In this document: piece after piece, positions 11,836-22,034 of the stretch | Numbering within the stretch: position 1 is the stretch's first letter | Layout: each line of letters opens with the position of its first letter | Origin: Pseudeuparius sepicola | Lineage: Eukaryota; Arthropoda; Insecta; Coleoptera; Anthribidae | Assembly: GCA_963920635.1 (NCBI GenBank) | Contig: OY987299.1 | Coordinates: 67,810,692-67,874,691, forward strand | Length of the DNA: 64,000 bases | Direction: 5' to 3' | The notes under the pieces: model-generated | Told to the model about the DNA's origin: nothing | Database searches by the model: none | What the model saw: the letters and a program-made list of their open reading frames with translations, nothing else | Position numbers and translations under genes: made by a program

Positions 11836-12194
11836 CAGGGTCAAATATGTAAAAAAACATGGAATTTTTTTCCAATCGTTTTTCGAAATCTAGATAGCTA
11901 TGGAAACAAATGATAGTCAGAAATTATTTGAGTATGTTAGGGTGCCTTGCGCACCTTTAAATTTATTCAACTGGAATATTTTTTTAATTTCTGAATTGTG
12001 CTTGTTACTAACTTGTTTCTTATTATTGTTTGTTACAAAAAAAAATAAAAATATTCCAGTTGAATAAATTAAGTGCCTTGCGCACCACCCTAACATACTC
12101 TTAAATAATTTCTGACTACCAATTGTTTCCATAGCTACCTAGATTTCGAAAAATGATTAGAAAAAATTCCATGTTTTTTACATATTTGACCCTG
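11836..12194. mobile_element. Inner 359-bp MITE
   Basis: Ends CAGGGTCAAATATGTAAAAA are inverted and TA-flanked (11834-11835, 12195-12196). Stem pairing runs nearly to the centre, and GTGCCTTGCGCACC blocks face each other. A typical mariner-derived miniature element inserted inside the outer one. Confidence 0.85.
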
Positions 12195-12270
12195 TATATT
12201 TTAAACAATAAAAGATACAGAAAATCTTTCCCTACAAAAGTTGTTGAGAATGATAAGGACTTTTAATATA

Positions 12271-13090
12271 CAGGATGATTTTTTTAGGTCTACCACCGCG
12301 ATTTTCTCGCTTATTTCGCGTCCTACAAAAAAGCGTAAGAAACAAAAATGTTGCAATTTTGGACAGCTAAGTGGTGCTGCAAAAGAAATCGGCATCCATA
12401 GCCAACTTGTCGCGCAATATTAAAAAAACCTCAAATTGAGCAAAACTATTAATAGCCGTGGAATGTTTATTTTAAGAGACAGAGGAAAACTTTTATATTG
12501 AAAATTGATGGCACTGAGAAGCTATATCCATCCACGTGGTCAGATAGTTTCAGGAAATTACACAGGGTCTTCGGCTCTCTTGAGACCATGAAAATTTTTG
12601 TCGATTTAAAGTTTTTTTAGTACACCGCGAAAAGTTGGGCATGGAGGCCCATTCCTTTTTTAAAGTCGCCTCACTGACCAAAATTGCCATATTTTGTTTT
12701 CTTACGTATTTTTTGTGCGGCCTAAAATAAGCGAAAAAATCGCTTAATAAGAAATAAACAAAAAAAATTTCGTAGCCTCAAGGGAGCCGAAGACCCTGTG
12801 TAATTTGCTGAAACTATCTGACTACGTGAATGGATAAAGCTTCTCAGTGCCATCAATTTTCAATATAAAAGTTTTCCCCTGTATCTTAAAATAAACATTC
12901 CACGGCTATTAATAGTTTTGCTCAAATTGAGGTTTTTTTAATATTGGGCGACAAGTTGGCCATGGATGCCGATTTCTTTTGCAGCACTACGTAGCTGTCC
13001 AAAATTGCAACATTTTTGTTTCTTACGCTTTTTTGTAGGGCGTAAAATAAGCGAGAAAATGGCGGTGGTAGACCTAAAAAAATCATCCTG
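12271..13090. mobile_element. Inner 820-bp palindromic element
   Basis: Ends CAGGATGATTTTTTTAGGTC are inverted with TA at 12269-12270 and 13091-13092. The arms pair for over 300 bp. A diverged extra copy of the right-arm segment, in direct orientation, lies at about 12610-12740 and matches 12940-13055. The structure therefore holds three related copies of one arm block. Confidence 0.8.
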
Positions 13091-13371
13091 TATAAAGAAA
13101 AACTGGTATGTTTCTGGGAAAATAATATCGATGACGTCACAGCGGCCATTTTCCCAAACATCAAAAAAGCTAATTTTCGGTCAAAATTGGACCTTAGTAT
13201 GTCCCATTTAAGAACCCCTTTTCGAAATTTTATTTTGAGTTTTCGTGTTCCCGCTGTAGGCCTGGGGCATCGAGTTTGGATCACCCTGTACAGGATGTCA
13301 ATGTTGCCAATTTTATCGATTTTACTATTTAATTTTGGGATCAACTGAATACTTGTTGCATATTAAATTTA

Positions 13372-14399
13372 GACAGTGGCTATTTATACATTATATAAAA
13401 GTCAGTATAAGTCTTGCGCTCTCATTGGCGAGTTGAGTCACGTGACTTCTTTGGATGTACATTTAACTCCGTACACATCCGTAGTAAACTTATTTAGATA
13501 CGTCGGAAGTCGGAAGCCGTCGAAAGTGCATTTTTCTCAAGCATCTTTGCAATAAGGAGCGTATGCCCTCCTTTTTGGGGGATAGGCGCTACCTTATAAA
13601 AAAAGAAGGGGACATTCGCACCATATTTTCCCATGGCAGTCAGCAGCGATGCGTGCTGCCTTACGAAAAAAGAAGTGCGGTAATCATTTCCAATGGTGTA
13701 ACCCACCCCGATTTTCTTGAAATTTTTGCTAGGTACCCCGTATTTTCGCCCGATGCGACGTTCGGCGTTGTAACCCACCACCGATTTTCTTGAAATTTTG
13801 GCTACCCCCTATTTTCGCCCGACATTCGGTGCCGAACGTCGGGCAAAAATAGTAACCCACTCCCGATTTTATTGAAATTTTGGCTAGTTCTTCAAACGGC
13901 AGTGCCCATTGGTGCCGACTGCCACCGTAAAGGGTGTATCCCTCTTTTTTTCATACGGCAGAGCCCATTGCTGACTTCCACCGTAAGGAACGCATATCCT
14001 TTCCTTTTCCTATGGTAGCAGTCGTCAACAATGGGTGCTGCGGTGTAACCCACCCCCGATTTTCTTGAAATCTTGGCTACCCCCCGACATTGGCGCCGAA
14101 TGTCGGGGGGTAGCCACCATTTCAAGAAAATCAGGGGTGGGTTACACCATTGGAAATAATTACCACTTCATTTTTCATACCGCAGCGCCCATCACCGAAA
14201 AAGGAGGGCATATGCAATATAAAATGAGACAAGATAGGTCTAAATAATCTCGGACCTCATCCAATCGACTTAGTAGACAAGCCAATTCGTCCATCGGATG
14301 GTAGAAATAAGGTTATGTGTCACGTGACTGAATCCACCAATAAGAGCACAAGACGTATAGCGACTTTTATATACGTCGGACGTATAAATAGCCACCTCC
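13372..14399. mobile_element. Mutator-like foldback element, copy 1 (9-bp TSD)
   Basis: The element is 1028 bp long. The inverted ends read GACAGTGGCTATTTATAC on the left and GGAGGTGGCTATTTATACG on the right strand. It is bordered by a perfect 9-bp direct duplication TTAAATTTA at 13363-13371 and 14400-14408. A 9-bp duplication with long inverted ends is typical of Mutator-like elements. The interior has several copies, in both orientations, of a CCCGATTTTCTTGAAATTTT module. No transposase. A homologous copy lies at 59099-60139. Confidence 0.8.
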
Positions 14400-14496
14400 T
14401 TAAATTTATCATTTTAATCTCTGTTTCCAAATGTTTTTTTCTACCTATAAGTATTTTTATATTATTGAAATATTCATTTGATATTATGATCCCCGC

Positions 14497-15104
14497 AAGG
14501 ACGTTCCTAATTATTCCAAATGCATGATTTCGTGGTTGAAAAAATTTGTTGGGCGTAAACTAACCCCACTACCCCTTAAAGAAAAAAAATGATAACTTTC
14601 ATGGTACGATTTTTAGCTAATGATTCCAGATGCTCAAATTCGTGCTTTAAAAAATTTTTTTGTGCGAAAACTACCCGGAGCACCCCTTTAAGAACAAAAT
14701 TGATAACTTCATTGTCGGATCCTCGCCAATTTTAGGAAGGAACGTTCCTAATGATTCCAGATGCGCGAATTCGTAGTTGAAAAAATTTGTTGTGCGAAAA
14801 CTACCCCCATTACCCCTTAAAGAAAAAAAGATAACTTTCATGGCGATTCCCACCGTTTTTAGCAAGGACGTTCCTAATGATTCCAGATGCACAAATTATT
14901 TGTTTTTTAAAAAAATTGTTGGGCGAAAACTACCCTCAACACCAAAAAAATAATAAGTTCATTGTTGGATCTTGGCCGATTTTAGCAAGTAGGTTCTAAA
15001 TGATTCCAGATTCACGAATTCATCGTTGAAAAAATTTCTTGTTATACCCTCAGCACCCCTTTAAGAACAAAAATGATAACTTCATTGTCGGATCCTCGCC
15101 AATT
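14497..15104 (+). repeat. Tandem repeat, about 120-127 bp, forward arm
   Basis: Five degenerate units are marked by CCTAATGATTCCAGATG at about 14500, 14617, 14748, 14873 and 14997. Each is followed by GTTGAAAAAATTTGTTG and GCGAAAACTACCC. The array resumes at 17738 after a LINE insertion and continues inverted beyond 18000. Confidence 0.85.
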
Positions 15105-17511
15105 AAGTAACTTAAATTACAGACAAAACATAATATTCGCTGGCGACTTTAATGTACATTTTGGTACAAATGAGTATGAGGCAATTGCAGTAGAAGGTAT
15201 TTTTAACTCATTTGGTTTGTCACGCACTATCTTTGACACCACTAGAAAAGCTTCCTGTCTGGATAATATTTTCTCTAATATTGATACCAATAACTATAAA
15301 GCAGAAGTAATAGATTTTTCCATCTCTGACCACAAACCTCTGTCTTTCGAGCTCCAGTCTGAGTCTGTGCCTGTTGAGAAGACAAACATAATTTATCGGC
15401 CTATAACCGATCAGGGTTTAATGGCTTTGTATGATTTATTTGATGGCTACGATTGGGAGTTCTTGAATGATATAACAGTTAGTCCTATTACGCAGTTTGA
15501 TAAGTTTATAAGCATTCTACAGAACGCTTGTGATATAGCATTTCCCGAAAAGAGCAAAACTGTAAATATTAATTCTGACAACTCATTTAAGATACATTGG
15601 TTCACTGATGAAATACGACAAAACAGGGAGAGTCTTAAGCTCTTAACAACTATTCACCATCGTAATTCTGAAATAGTGAGTAGTGGTGCATTGAGGAAAT
15701 ATAGGCGTTTTTATAGGTCTCAAGTACATAAAGCTAAGAAAAACGCAAATGACATGCATATATCCAATTCTAGAAACAAAAATAAGGCAGTGTGGGATGT
15801 TATCAGGAATAACAATCCTAGGTCAAAGGAACAATCGTCGCCATCTCTTTCTGCCCAAGATTTTAATACACACTTTGCTACTATTGCTGATACTGTTAGA
15901 CAGACTCTACCTAATAATGTCAGAGATCCACTCACCTACCTCCATGGAATTGATGGAGCCGTTTCAAGTGCGGGCTTGACCTTTTCTTTTGATTCTGTTA
16001 GTATTAACGATGTAAGAAATGCTATGGCTGGGCTCAGTAATAGCCCTAGCAGGGATGTGTATAATTTCAACATTAAAATTGTGAAAGCGTTAAAAAACTT
16101 AATTGTCTCTCCTCTGTGCAGATTGATTAATCAATGCATTGCTGGAAATGTTTTCCCTGACTGTCTTAAGATTGCTAGGGTTGTGCCCATCTTCAAAAAG
16201 GGGAATGTCTGCGAAGTTAACAATTATCGCCCAATCTCGATTGTGCCCATTTTTGGTAAAATCTTTGAGCATCTATTGAACACACAACTGGTAAAGTATT
16301 TTGAGAATAACAACCTCTTTGCTCCAAACCAGTTTGGTTTCCGAACAGGAAAGTCGACTTCGAGGACTGTTCTAAGTTTGGTACAGCAGGTTCAGCGATC
16401 ATATGATGACAATAAGTTTGTACGGGTATGCTTTTACGACCTGACTAAGGCCTTTGATTGTATTGACCATCAACTCTTGATTGAAAAACTGGCCAGGTAT
16501 AGCTTTAGCAGAGACAGTTCTCACTTGATTGGATCCTATCTTGGGGGTAGAAAGCAATATGTCTCGGCCAATGGTAGTAAGTCTGAATTGGTAGGTTTAA
16601 AATATGGAGTTCCCCAGGGCTCTATCCTGGGCCCAACACTGTTTTTAATTTACATAAATGATATCACATTTATAGATAACCTCAATCTCGTCTTGTATGC
16701 AGATGACACAACTTCCATAAACATATCGGATGCTCCCAATACTGTCAACCAAAACGTTGATGATTCTGGCTTTCGTATTGAGCAGTGGTTTCTTTCAAAT
16801 CGCCTCTGCATGAATGCTGGTAAAACACAAATTCTAGATTTTTCCTTGAAACCTGCAATCACTAACTTCAGCCCTGTTAGCTTTCTTGGATTGTATCTGG
16901 ACAGCAGATTGTCGTGGGAAGAGCAAGTTAATCAACTTATTAAGAGGCTGAATAGAAACATGTACCTGATTCGTAATCTCCTAAACAATGTCTCAACCAA
17001 AGTACTTATGGACACCTACTATGGACATTTTCATTCTCACATAATGTATGGCATACTGCTGTGGGGCCATTGCCCACATGCCACAAGAGCGTTTGGTGTG
17101 CAAAGAAGATGTATCAGATTGATGGCGGGTATTGCATTTCGTGAACCTTGTAGAGACAAGTTTATCTCTTTTGGTATTCTTACTCTACCTAGTGTGTTCA
17201 TACTCGAATGCCTTCTCTACCTAAAAAGCAACATTGATGACTTCAAAACAAACTCACATTTTCATCATTATAACACTAGAGGAGGTGAACACCTGTGCAT
17301 TCAATACCACAGGGTCAATAAAGCTAGAAGTGGTCATAATTATCATGCCATTAAATTCTATAATGTGCTCCCCGAAGTTGTCAAAGAGCTACCCACAAAA
17401 TTATTTAAATCTAAACTGAAAAGTTACTTAAAGTCTAAAGCTTTCTTTAGCATGGATGAATTCCTTGTTGCAGACTTCAGTGATTTGTCGTTGTCAGTCA
17501 TGGCAGGCTAA
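15073..17511 (+). CDS. LINE ORF2: endonuclease tail plus reverse transcriptase
   Basis: Copies element RNA into nicked target DNA. Residues 25-31 (GDFNVHF) and about 103-111 (ISDHKPLSF) are the last motifs of an apurinic-type endonuclease; the earlier motifs are missing. Reverse transcriptase follows: NNYRPIS near 380, FYDLTKAFD near 453, YGVPQGSILGP near 510 and the catalytic YADD near 540. The C-terminal FKSKLKSYLKSKAF tail is common in Jockey/CR1-type proteins. There is no RNase H and no stop within 812 codons. The first 11 codons, including the ATG, come from the satellite repeat and not from the LINE, so the annotated start is accidental. Clade assignment beyond Jockey/CR1-like is uncertain. 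Confidence 0.88.
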   Translation: MITSLSDPRQLSNLNYRQNIIFAGDFNVHFGTNEYEAIAVEGIFNSFGLSRTIFDTTRKASCLDNIFSNIDTNNYKAEVIDFSISDHKPLSFELQSESVPVEKTNIIYRPITDQGLMALYDLFDGYDWEFLNDITVSPITQFDKFISILQNACDIAFPEKSKTVNINSDNSFKIHWFTDEIRQNRESLKLLTTIHHRNSEIVSSGALRKYRRFYRSQVHKAKKNANDMHISNSRNKNKAVWDVIRNNNPRSKEQSSPSLSAQDFNTHFATIADTVRQTLPNNVRDPLTYLHGIDGAVSSAGLTFSFDSVSINDVRNAMAGLSNSPSRDVYNFNIKIVKALKNLIVSPLCRLINQCIAGNVFPDCLKIARVVPIFKKGNVCEVNNYRPISIVPIFGKIFEHLLNTQLVKYFENNNLFAPNQFGFRTGKSTSRTVLSLVQQVQRSYDDNKFVRVCFYDLTKAFDCIDHQLLIEKLARYSFSRDSSHLIGSYLGGRKQYVSANGSKSELVGLKYGVPQGSILGPTLFLIYINDITFIDNLNLVLYADDTTSINISDAPNTVNQNVDDSGFRIEQWFLSNRLCMNAGKTQILDFSLKPAITNFSPVSFLGLYLDSRLSWEEQVNQLIKRLNRNMYLIRNLLNNVSTKVLMDTYYGHFHSHIMYGILLWGHCPHATRAFGVQRRCIRLMAGIAFREPCRDKFISFGILTLPSVFILECLLYLKSNIDDFKTNSHFHHYNTRGGEHLCIQYHRVNKARSGHNYHAIKFYNVLPEVVKELPTKLFKSKLKSYLKSKAFFSMDEFLVADFSDLSLSVMAG

Positions 17512-17737
17512 AATGTGATGTGTGAGGCATCTGTATGTTGGTCTCCTTTTAATGTGTAATCTCCACTAGTTTATATCCTATTCATTTTTTTTTTGTTGGA
17601 TCATATTTATATAATTAACTAGGTTTTAGTGTGTATGTGTCATTTACTGCTTTTATCTTATTTTATTCTCATTATTTTATGAATCTGACTTGTGAAAATA
17701 CTACTATGTATGTATGGCATCAATAAATTATAATAAT
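15105..17737 (+). mobile_element. 5'-truncated non-LTR retrotransposon (LINE)
   Basis: The insertion lies inside a satellite unit. The target AATT is present at 15101-15104 and again at 17738-17741, and the satellite reads through cleanly if the LINE is removed. The 5' end is cut within the endonuclease. The 3' end is an ATAATAAT microsatellite with no long poly-A, as in several CR1/Jockey-type lineages. Confidence 0.85.
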
Positions 17738-18990
17738 AATTTTAGCAAGGACGTTCCTATAATGATTCTAGATGCGCGAATTTGTACTTTAAATGAATTG
17801 TTGGGCGAAAACTACCCACAGCACCCCTTTAAAAAAATTATAACTTCATTGTCGGATCCTGGCCGATTTTAGCAAGTACATTCTTAATGACTAGATTCAC
17901 GAATTCGCGCTTGAAAAAAATTTTTGTGCGAAAACTACCCCCAGCATCCCTTTAAGAACAAAAATAATTGTCGGATCCTCGCCAATTTCACGGCGCCTCA
18001 TGACAATATTCAAATTAAAAACAAACTTTTGGGGGTGGGAAGGGGTAGTTTTTGCCCCGCAAATGTTCTCAACTACTCATATTCGTGAAATAAGAAATAT
18101 AGTAATTGCATTTTCAAAAAACGACAATAATCAAATTAAAAACAAACTTTTGGGGATGGGAAGGGGTAGTTTTTGCCCCGCAAATGTTTTCAAGAATGCA
18201 TATTCGTGAAATAAGAAATATAGTGATTGCATTTTCAAAAAAATGACAATAATCAAATTAAAAACAAACTTTCTGGGGTGGGAAGAGGTAGTTTTTGCTT
18301 CGTAAATGTTCTCAACCACAGATTCGTGAAATGACAATAATAAAATCGAAAACATCTCGGGGATTGGAAGGGGTAGTTTTTGCCCCGCAAATGTTTTCAA
18401 CCACGTATCCGTGAAATAAGGAATATAGTGATTGCATTTTCAAAAAACGACAATAATCAAATCGAAAACAAAGTCTCGGCAGTGGGAAGGGGTAGTTTTT
18501 TCCCCGTAAATGTTTTCAAGGACGGATTCATGAAATAAAGTATATTGTAAATGCCCTTTCAAAAATGACTAAATAATCATCTCAAAAACAATCTCTGGTG
18601 GAGGGGGTAGTTTTTTTCCTGACAAATTTTTTCAACCACCAATTCGTGAATCTGGAATCATTTGAAACGTCCTTGCTAAAACGGTGAAGATCGAACTAAG
18701 AACAATGGAATTATCGATTTTTTTCAGGGGGTGCATTGGGTAGCTTTTGTGCGATGATTTTTTTCAATCAACGGTTATAGTGGCTACGCTTTCAAAAAAC
18801 TATGACAGTCGGACCAAAAACAATCTATCCGAGGGTTGGAAGGGATAATTTTTGCCTGTAAATTTTTCTACCACGGGTTCATGCATCTGAAATCATTTGG
18901 AATAATGTAGTTATTATTTTTTTCCTCGAGGGGTGCAGGGGTAGTTTTTTGCAGGAATTTTTTTCAGCCACGGATTCGTAAAATATTGAA
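17738..18990. repeat. Tandem repeat, rest of forward arm and inverted arm
   Basis: Units at 17738-17990 continue the forward array. From about 18000 the same unit runs in the opposite direction, for example GGGTAGTTTTTGCCCCGCAA, period about 117-123, with copies near 18035, 18160, 18285, 18370 and 18485. It ends with the full inverted unit near 18640-18685. More diverged pieces follow to about 18990. Together with 14497-15104 this is a foldback built from tandem repeats. Confidence 0.8.
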
Positions 18991-19361
18991 TGCCCTTTCC
19001 AAAAACGATGATAAAAATAAATTTCTCGAAGGAAGAATTCTATAGTTACTGCTGACAGAGTCACTGTTTTTTTTCCACAAAGCAATCTTTTTTGTCATTA
19101 TTTAAGTGAAAATGATCGGTACAGTCACTACAGTATAATTCCATTGCCCTATTCCTTCTGAATATTAATAAATAATATAATAAAGCAAGCTGTGGAAAGG
19201 GCAAACTTATAAAATTCCTTGAATCCGTGCATGAGCTGTGGATCTGGCAACACAGTATTACTACGAACGTCCGTCATTGGGGCGATTCGTGTCTATCGTG
19301 CCGCCATCTATCAAACTACTCTTACTATTGAGAACTACTAATAGCCGCAATTACAGTTTTC
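18991..19361. other. Intergenic, nothing recognised
   Basis: About 370 bases between the inverted satellite arm and a half mariner-type element. No frame, repeat or RNA gene that I can support. Confidence 0.4.
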
Positions 19362-19600
19362 TACAGGGTGAGTCGAAGTTAAACCGCCATACTCAAAATT
19401 TGAGTAGTATTTTTAAAAATAAATGGGGTTCTTCATATAACATTTTGTCCAAAAACGCTTCGTTTTCGACATATAGGGCGTCAAAGTTTTCTTTTAAAAA
19501 CAGAAAAAAAAGTATTTTCGGTTCCATTTATGCTATCGAGTTGAAAATTGGTACTTTTATGTTTTCTGGGACGGCGATTATGAATTTTCTATCAACTTTC
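19362..19600. repeat. Single end of a mariner-type element
   Basis: TACAGGGTGAGTCGAAGTTA starts at 19362, the form of a TA-flanked mariner terminus. No inverted partner was found nearby. It is probably a truncated copy, cut near 19600. Confidence 0.5.
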
Positions 19601-19669
19601 TTCTAGCCGCTAGCGGGCGTTGGCTACGTCGTTACTTTCGAACAAAAGTGTTTTAAACTTTTTTGTCAT

Positions 19670-20452
19670 TGAAAAATCTGCTGATGATTGGCAATATCGA
19701 CCTACTCCAAATCGGAGTTAGAAACTAAATCTAACCTTATCCTATCTCAATTTTATTCATGGTGCAAAGAAAATCGACTCGTCATTAACATCTCCAAAAC
19801 CGGTTATATATCTTTTAAAAGGAGACCAGACACTGTTATTCTTCTCCACGTAAATTCAACACCAATACAAAAACTTGAAAATTGCAGGTTTTTGGGGCTT
19901 TTTATTGACGAACAACTGATCATATTTTGGGGATCTGCAACTGGACTTGAATGAATTTTCATACTCCAGAAGAGAATTCTCAGACTCATATTTTCTAAGA
20001 ATCCGCTAGACTCATGCAGACTTCTATTTGTGGAGCACAAACTCCTTTCTGTTTGTTGCATTTTTATATATTGAATGTGTCTTATTTGTAAAGTTAAATT
20101 ACTCAAACTTTGACAAGATCAATCTGCTGCACAATTATCCTACACGACAAAGCCACCATATCCTCCAGAAGAGTTTCAACTTAACTACCTTCACTAAAAG
20201 TCCTAGATACATGTAGGCAAAACTATATAATCTTTTACCAAATCATATCAAAGAAACTGAAAACTTAAAGAAATTTAAGAAATCTCTGAAAGAATTTTTG
20301 TCAGCAAACTGTTTTTATACCCCAACACGTACCCAATTAACCAATTTATATTATTGGATTTATAATAGTGAACTTTTTTTCTTTTCTCCATGTATTTGAC
20401 TGTACATATACCTACTTTGTAGGTCACTTGTGTGAAATAAATAAATAACTAA
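19670..20452 (+). pseudogene. Decayed LINE: RT C-terminus and 3' tail
   Basis: The reading starts at a mutated YADD (SADDW near 19677). It continues with the thumb region (SQFYSWCKENRLVINISKTG, then FLGLFIDEQL, 19740-19915) in the frame 19688-19954, and shifts to NYPTRQSHHILQK (20130 on) and LYNLLPNHIKETENLKKFKK (20220 on). The copy ends in a run of AAAT units near 20440-20452. Several frameshifts and stops show it is dead. Confidence 0.75.
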
Positions 20453-20635
20453 ATCGACTGCAGAGCAGTATTGTTAATGTAATAATAATGTATAATTATA
20501 ATGGCACTCTGTGGAACGCGACAATGCATTTTATGTATTCGTGCCGACATGGGTCCCCTACTCCTTCGAGCGCCTCGTAACTGCGGACGTAGTTGAAAGA
20601 CGCCGCCGACGTGACTCCATGGGGTTGTTAAAGGG

Positions 20636-21040
20636 TTGTTGTTTATTGATCTATTTAACCCAACCGCAACAAACCATAATTATGGAACAAGAACAAGAGA
20701 CCTAAACTATCCAATACATCGCCTAACGTTAACCGAAAAAAGCCCATGTTACATCTGCCTAAGGCTCTTTAACAAACTTCCTAATGAAATCAAACAAATA
20801 AATACTCTAAACAAATATAAAAAAGAAATCAAAAAAATTTAAATTGAAACAGAAAACCCTATTCTTTACAGGATTTTTTGAATCCAACAGGTGGATAACA
20901 ACTACATGAGATTATGTCAATAATAAGGATTCCAAAAATAGTTACAAAACTTATGTTACTGACGTCACTTCACTTAGTTCTGATTGTAGTGTCACACTGT
21001 CACCATCATTACTATTTTGAAAATAAATTATTATTATTAT
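20636..21040 (+). pseudogene. Second LINE 3' remnant ending in ATT repeats
   Basis: Residues HNYGTRTRDLNYP, then FNKLPNEIKQINTLNKYKKE (frame to 20842), match the extreme C-terminus of CR1/Jockey-type RT proteins. The 3' UTR ends in a short ATT run at about 21027-21042. Everything upstream is missing, as expected of 5' truncation. The stretch 20453-20635 between this and the previous LINE has no recognisable feature. Confidence 0.65.
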
Positions 21041-21131
21041 TATATCGACTTAGCCAAAAGGCATTCGCACTCCCTCTATGGGGAACATTCACTCATTATT
21101 ATTATTATTATTGCGAGACTCCCCCATGTTA

Positions 21132-21791
21132 TGCTGGGTTTCCACCAAACGGACAGGACAAAAACAAAACACGAACTGACGATTTGAACAGAAAATCCAA
21201 ACAGTTTTGTTTCTGAATTTTCCCTAAACAGTTTGGTTGTTACCGGACTTTGTGTTTACACCTGCCACGAACAAAAATCAATAAATACAGTTTCTGTTTT
21301 GTCCGGGTTTCATTCAGTTGACATAGAGACGACTTTCGCTCAACTTCAGCCGTGGACACATTTAACATTTTCCCTAGTTCTAACAAAGCATCTCTTTTTT
21401 TTATTCTGTTTTTGTAGTCGGCGTGTTTGGACGCTTCTTCCACTGTCCATACTTTTTTAATGGATAATTTTTATTTAATATATACTTACAACAGACATTG
21501 CGACTTGCTTTTTTCGCGCACGAAACCAGACCACATAAAAAGAACACTGACCACTGAACGCCACCCCAACAACAAATGCAAACTATTTTCAATTTCTCAA
21601 GATGTTTCCACCAAGCAGACAAACATCTGTAGGACACGCGGACCCTTTGAAGTTACCGACATTGTTCGCAAAAACGGACTAAAAATTAAGAAAAAAAGTT
21701 TGCAAACTGTTCGAGTTTTGTTTGCGGACTGTCACAAACGGACCGAGTTCGTGTTTTGTTTTTGTCCTGTCCGTTTGATGGAAACCAGGCA
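21132..21791. mobile_element. Harbinger-like non-autonomous element
   Basis: 660 bp. The left end TGCTGGGTTTCCACCAAACG and right-end complement TGCCTGGTTTCCATCAAACG pair for about 50 bp, with TTA at 21129-21131 and 21792-21794. A TTA/TWA duplication with such ends fits PIF/Harbinger. Short reading frames inside are fortuitous. Confidence 0.65.
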
Positions 21792-21797
21792 TTAGTG

Positions 21798-22034
21798 CCA
21801 CCCCGACGAAAGCCTCCAAGTGATGCTGAAGGTAGTGGGTGCCATGGCAACGGAATCTGGAAAGTATAAACTCAAGGTAGTAACATGTACAGGTAAAACT
21901 AAAATCTTAAAATTAACAAATACAAAATTTAAATCCTTAACCTAGTCAATCACACAACTTTCACACAACTTATGGCTATAAAGTCCTTCAAATCGTTATT
22001 ATCTAATTGTACATTATTTATTATTATTGTTACA
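21798..22034 (-). repeat. Candidate 3' LTR start of the provirus
   Basis: On the minus strand a purine tract AAAAAATAAAAAGAAA is followed at 22034 by TGTAAC, the arrangement of a polypurine tract and LTR start. No second LTR copy is in the window to confirm it, and the LTR end is not defined. Confidence 0.35.

Larger units (their letters stand above)
11571..13288. mobile_element. Outer mariner-type element with two inner elements
   Basis: The terminus CAGGGTGATCCAAACTC is inverted at 13272-13288, with TA at 11569-11570 and 13289-13290. The arms pair over about 190 bp: 11571-11760 with about 13100-13288, including a GGCCGC/GCGGCC segment. The body between the arms consists mainly of two other complete elements. 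No transposase is present. Confidence 0.85.
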
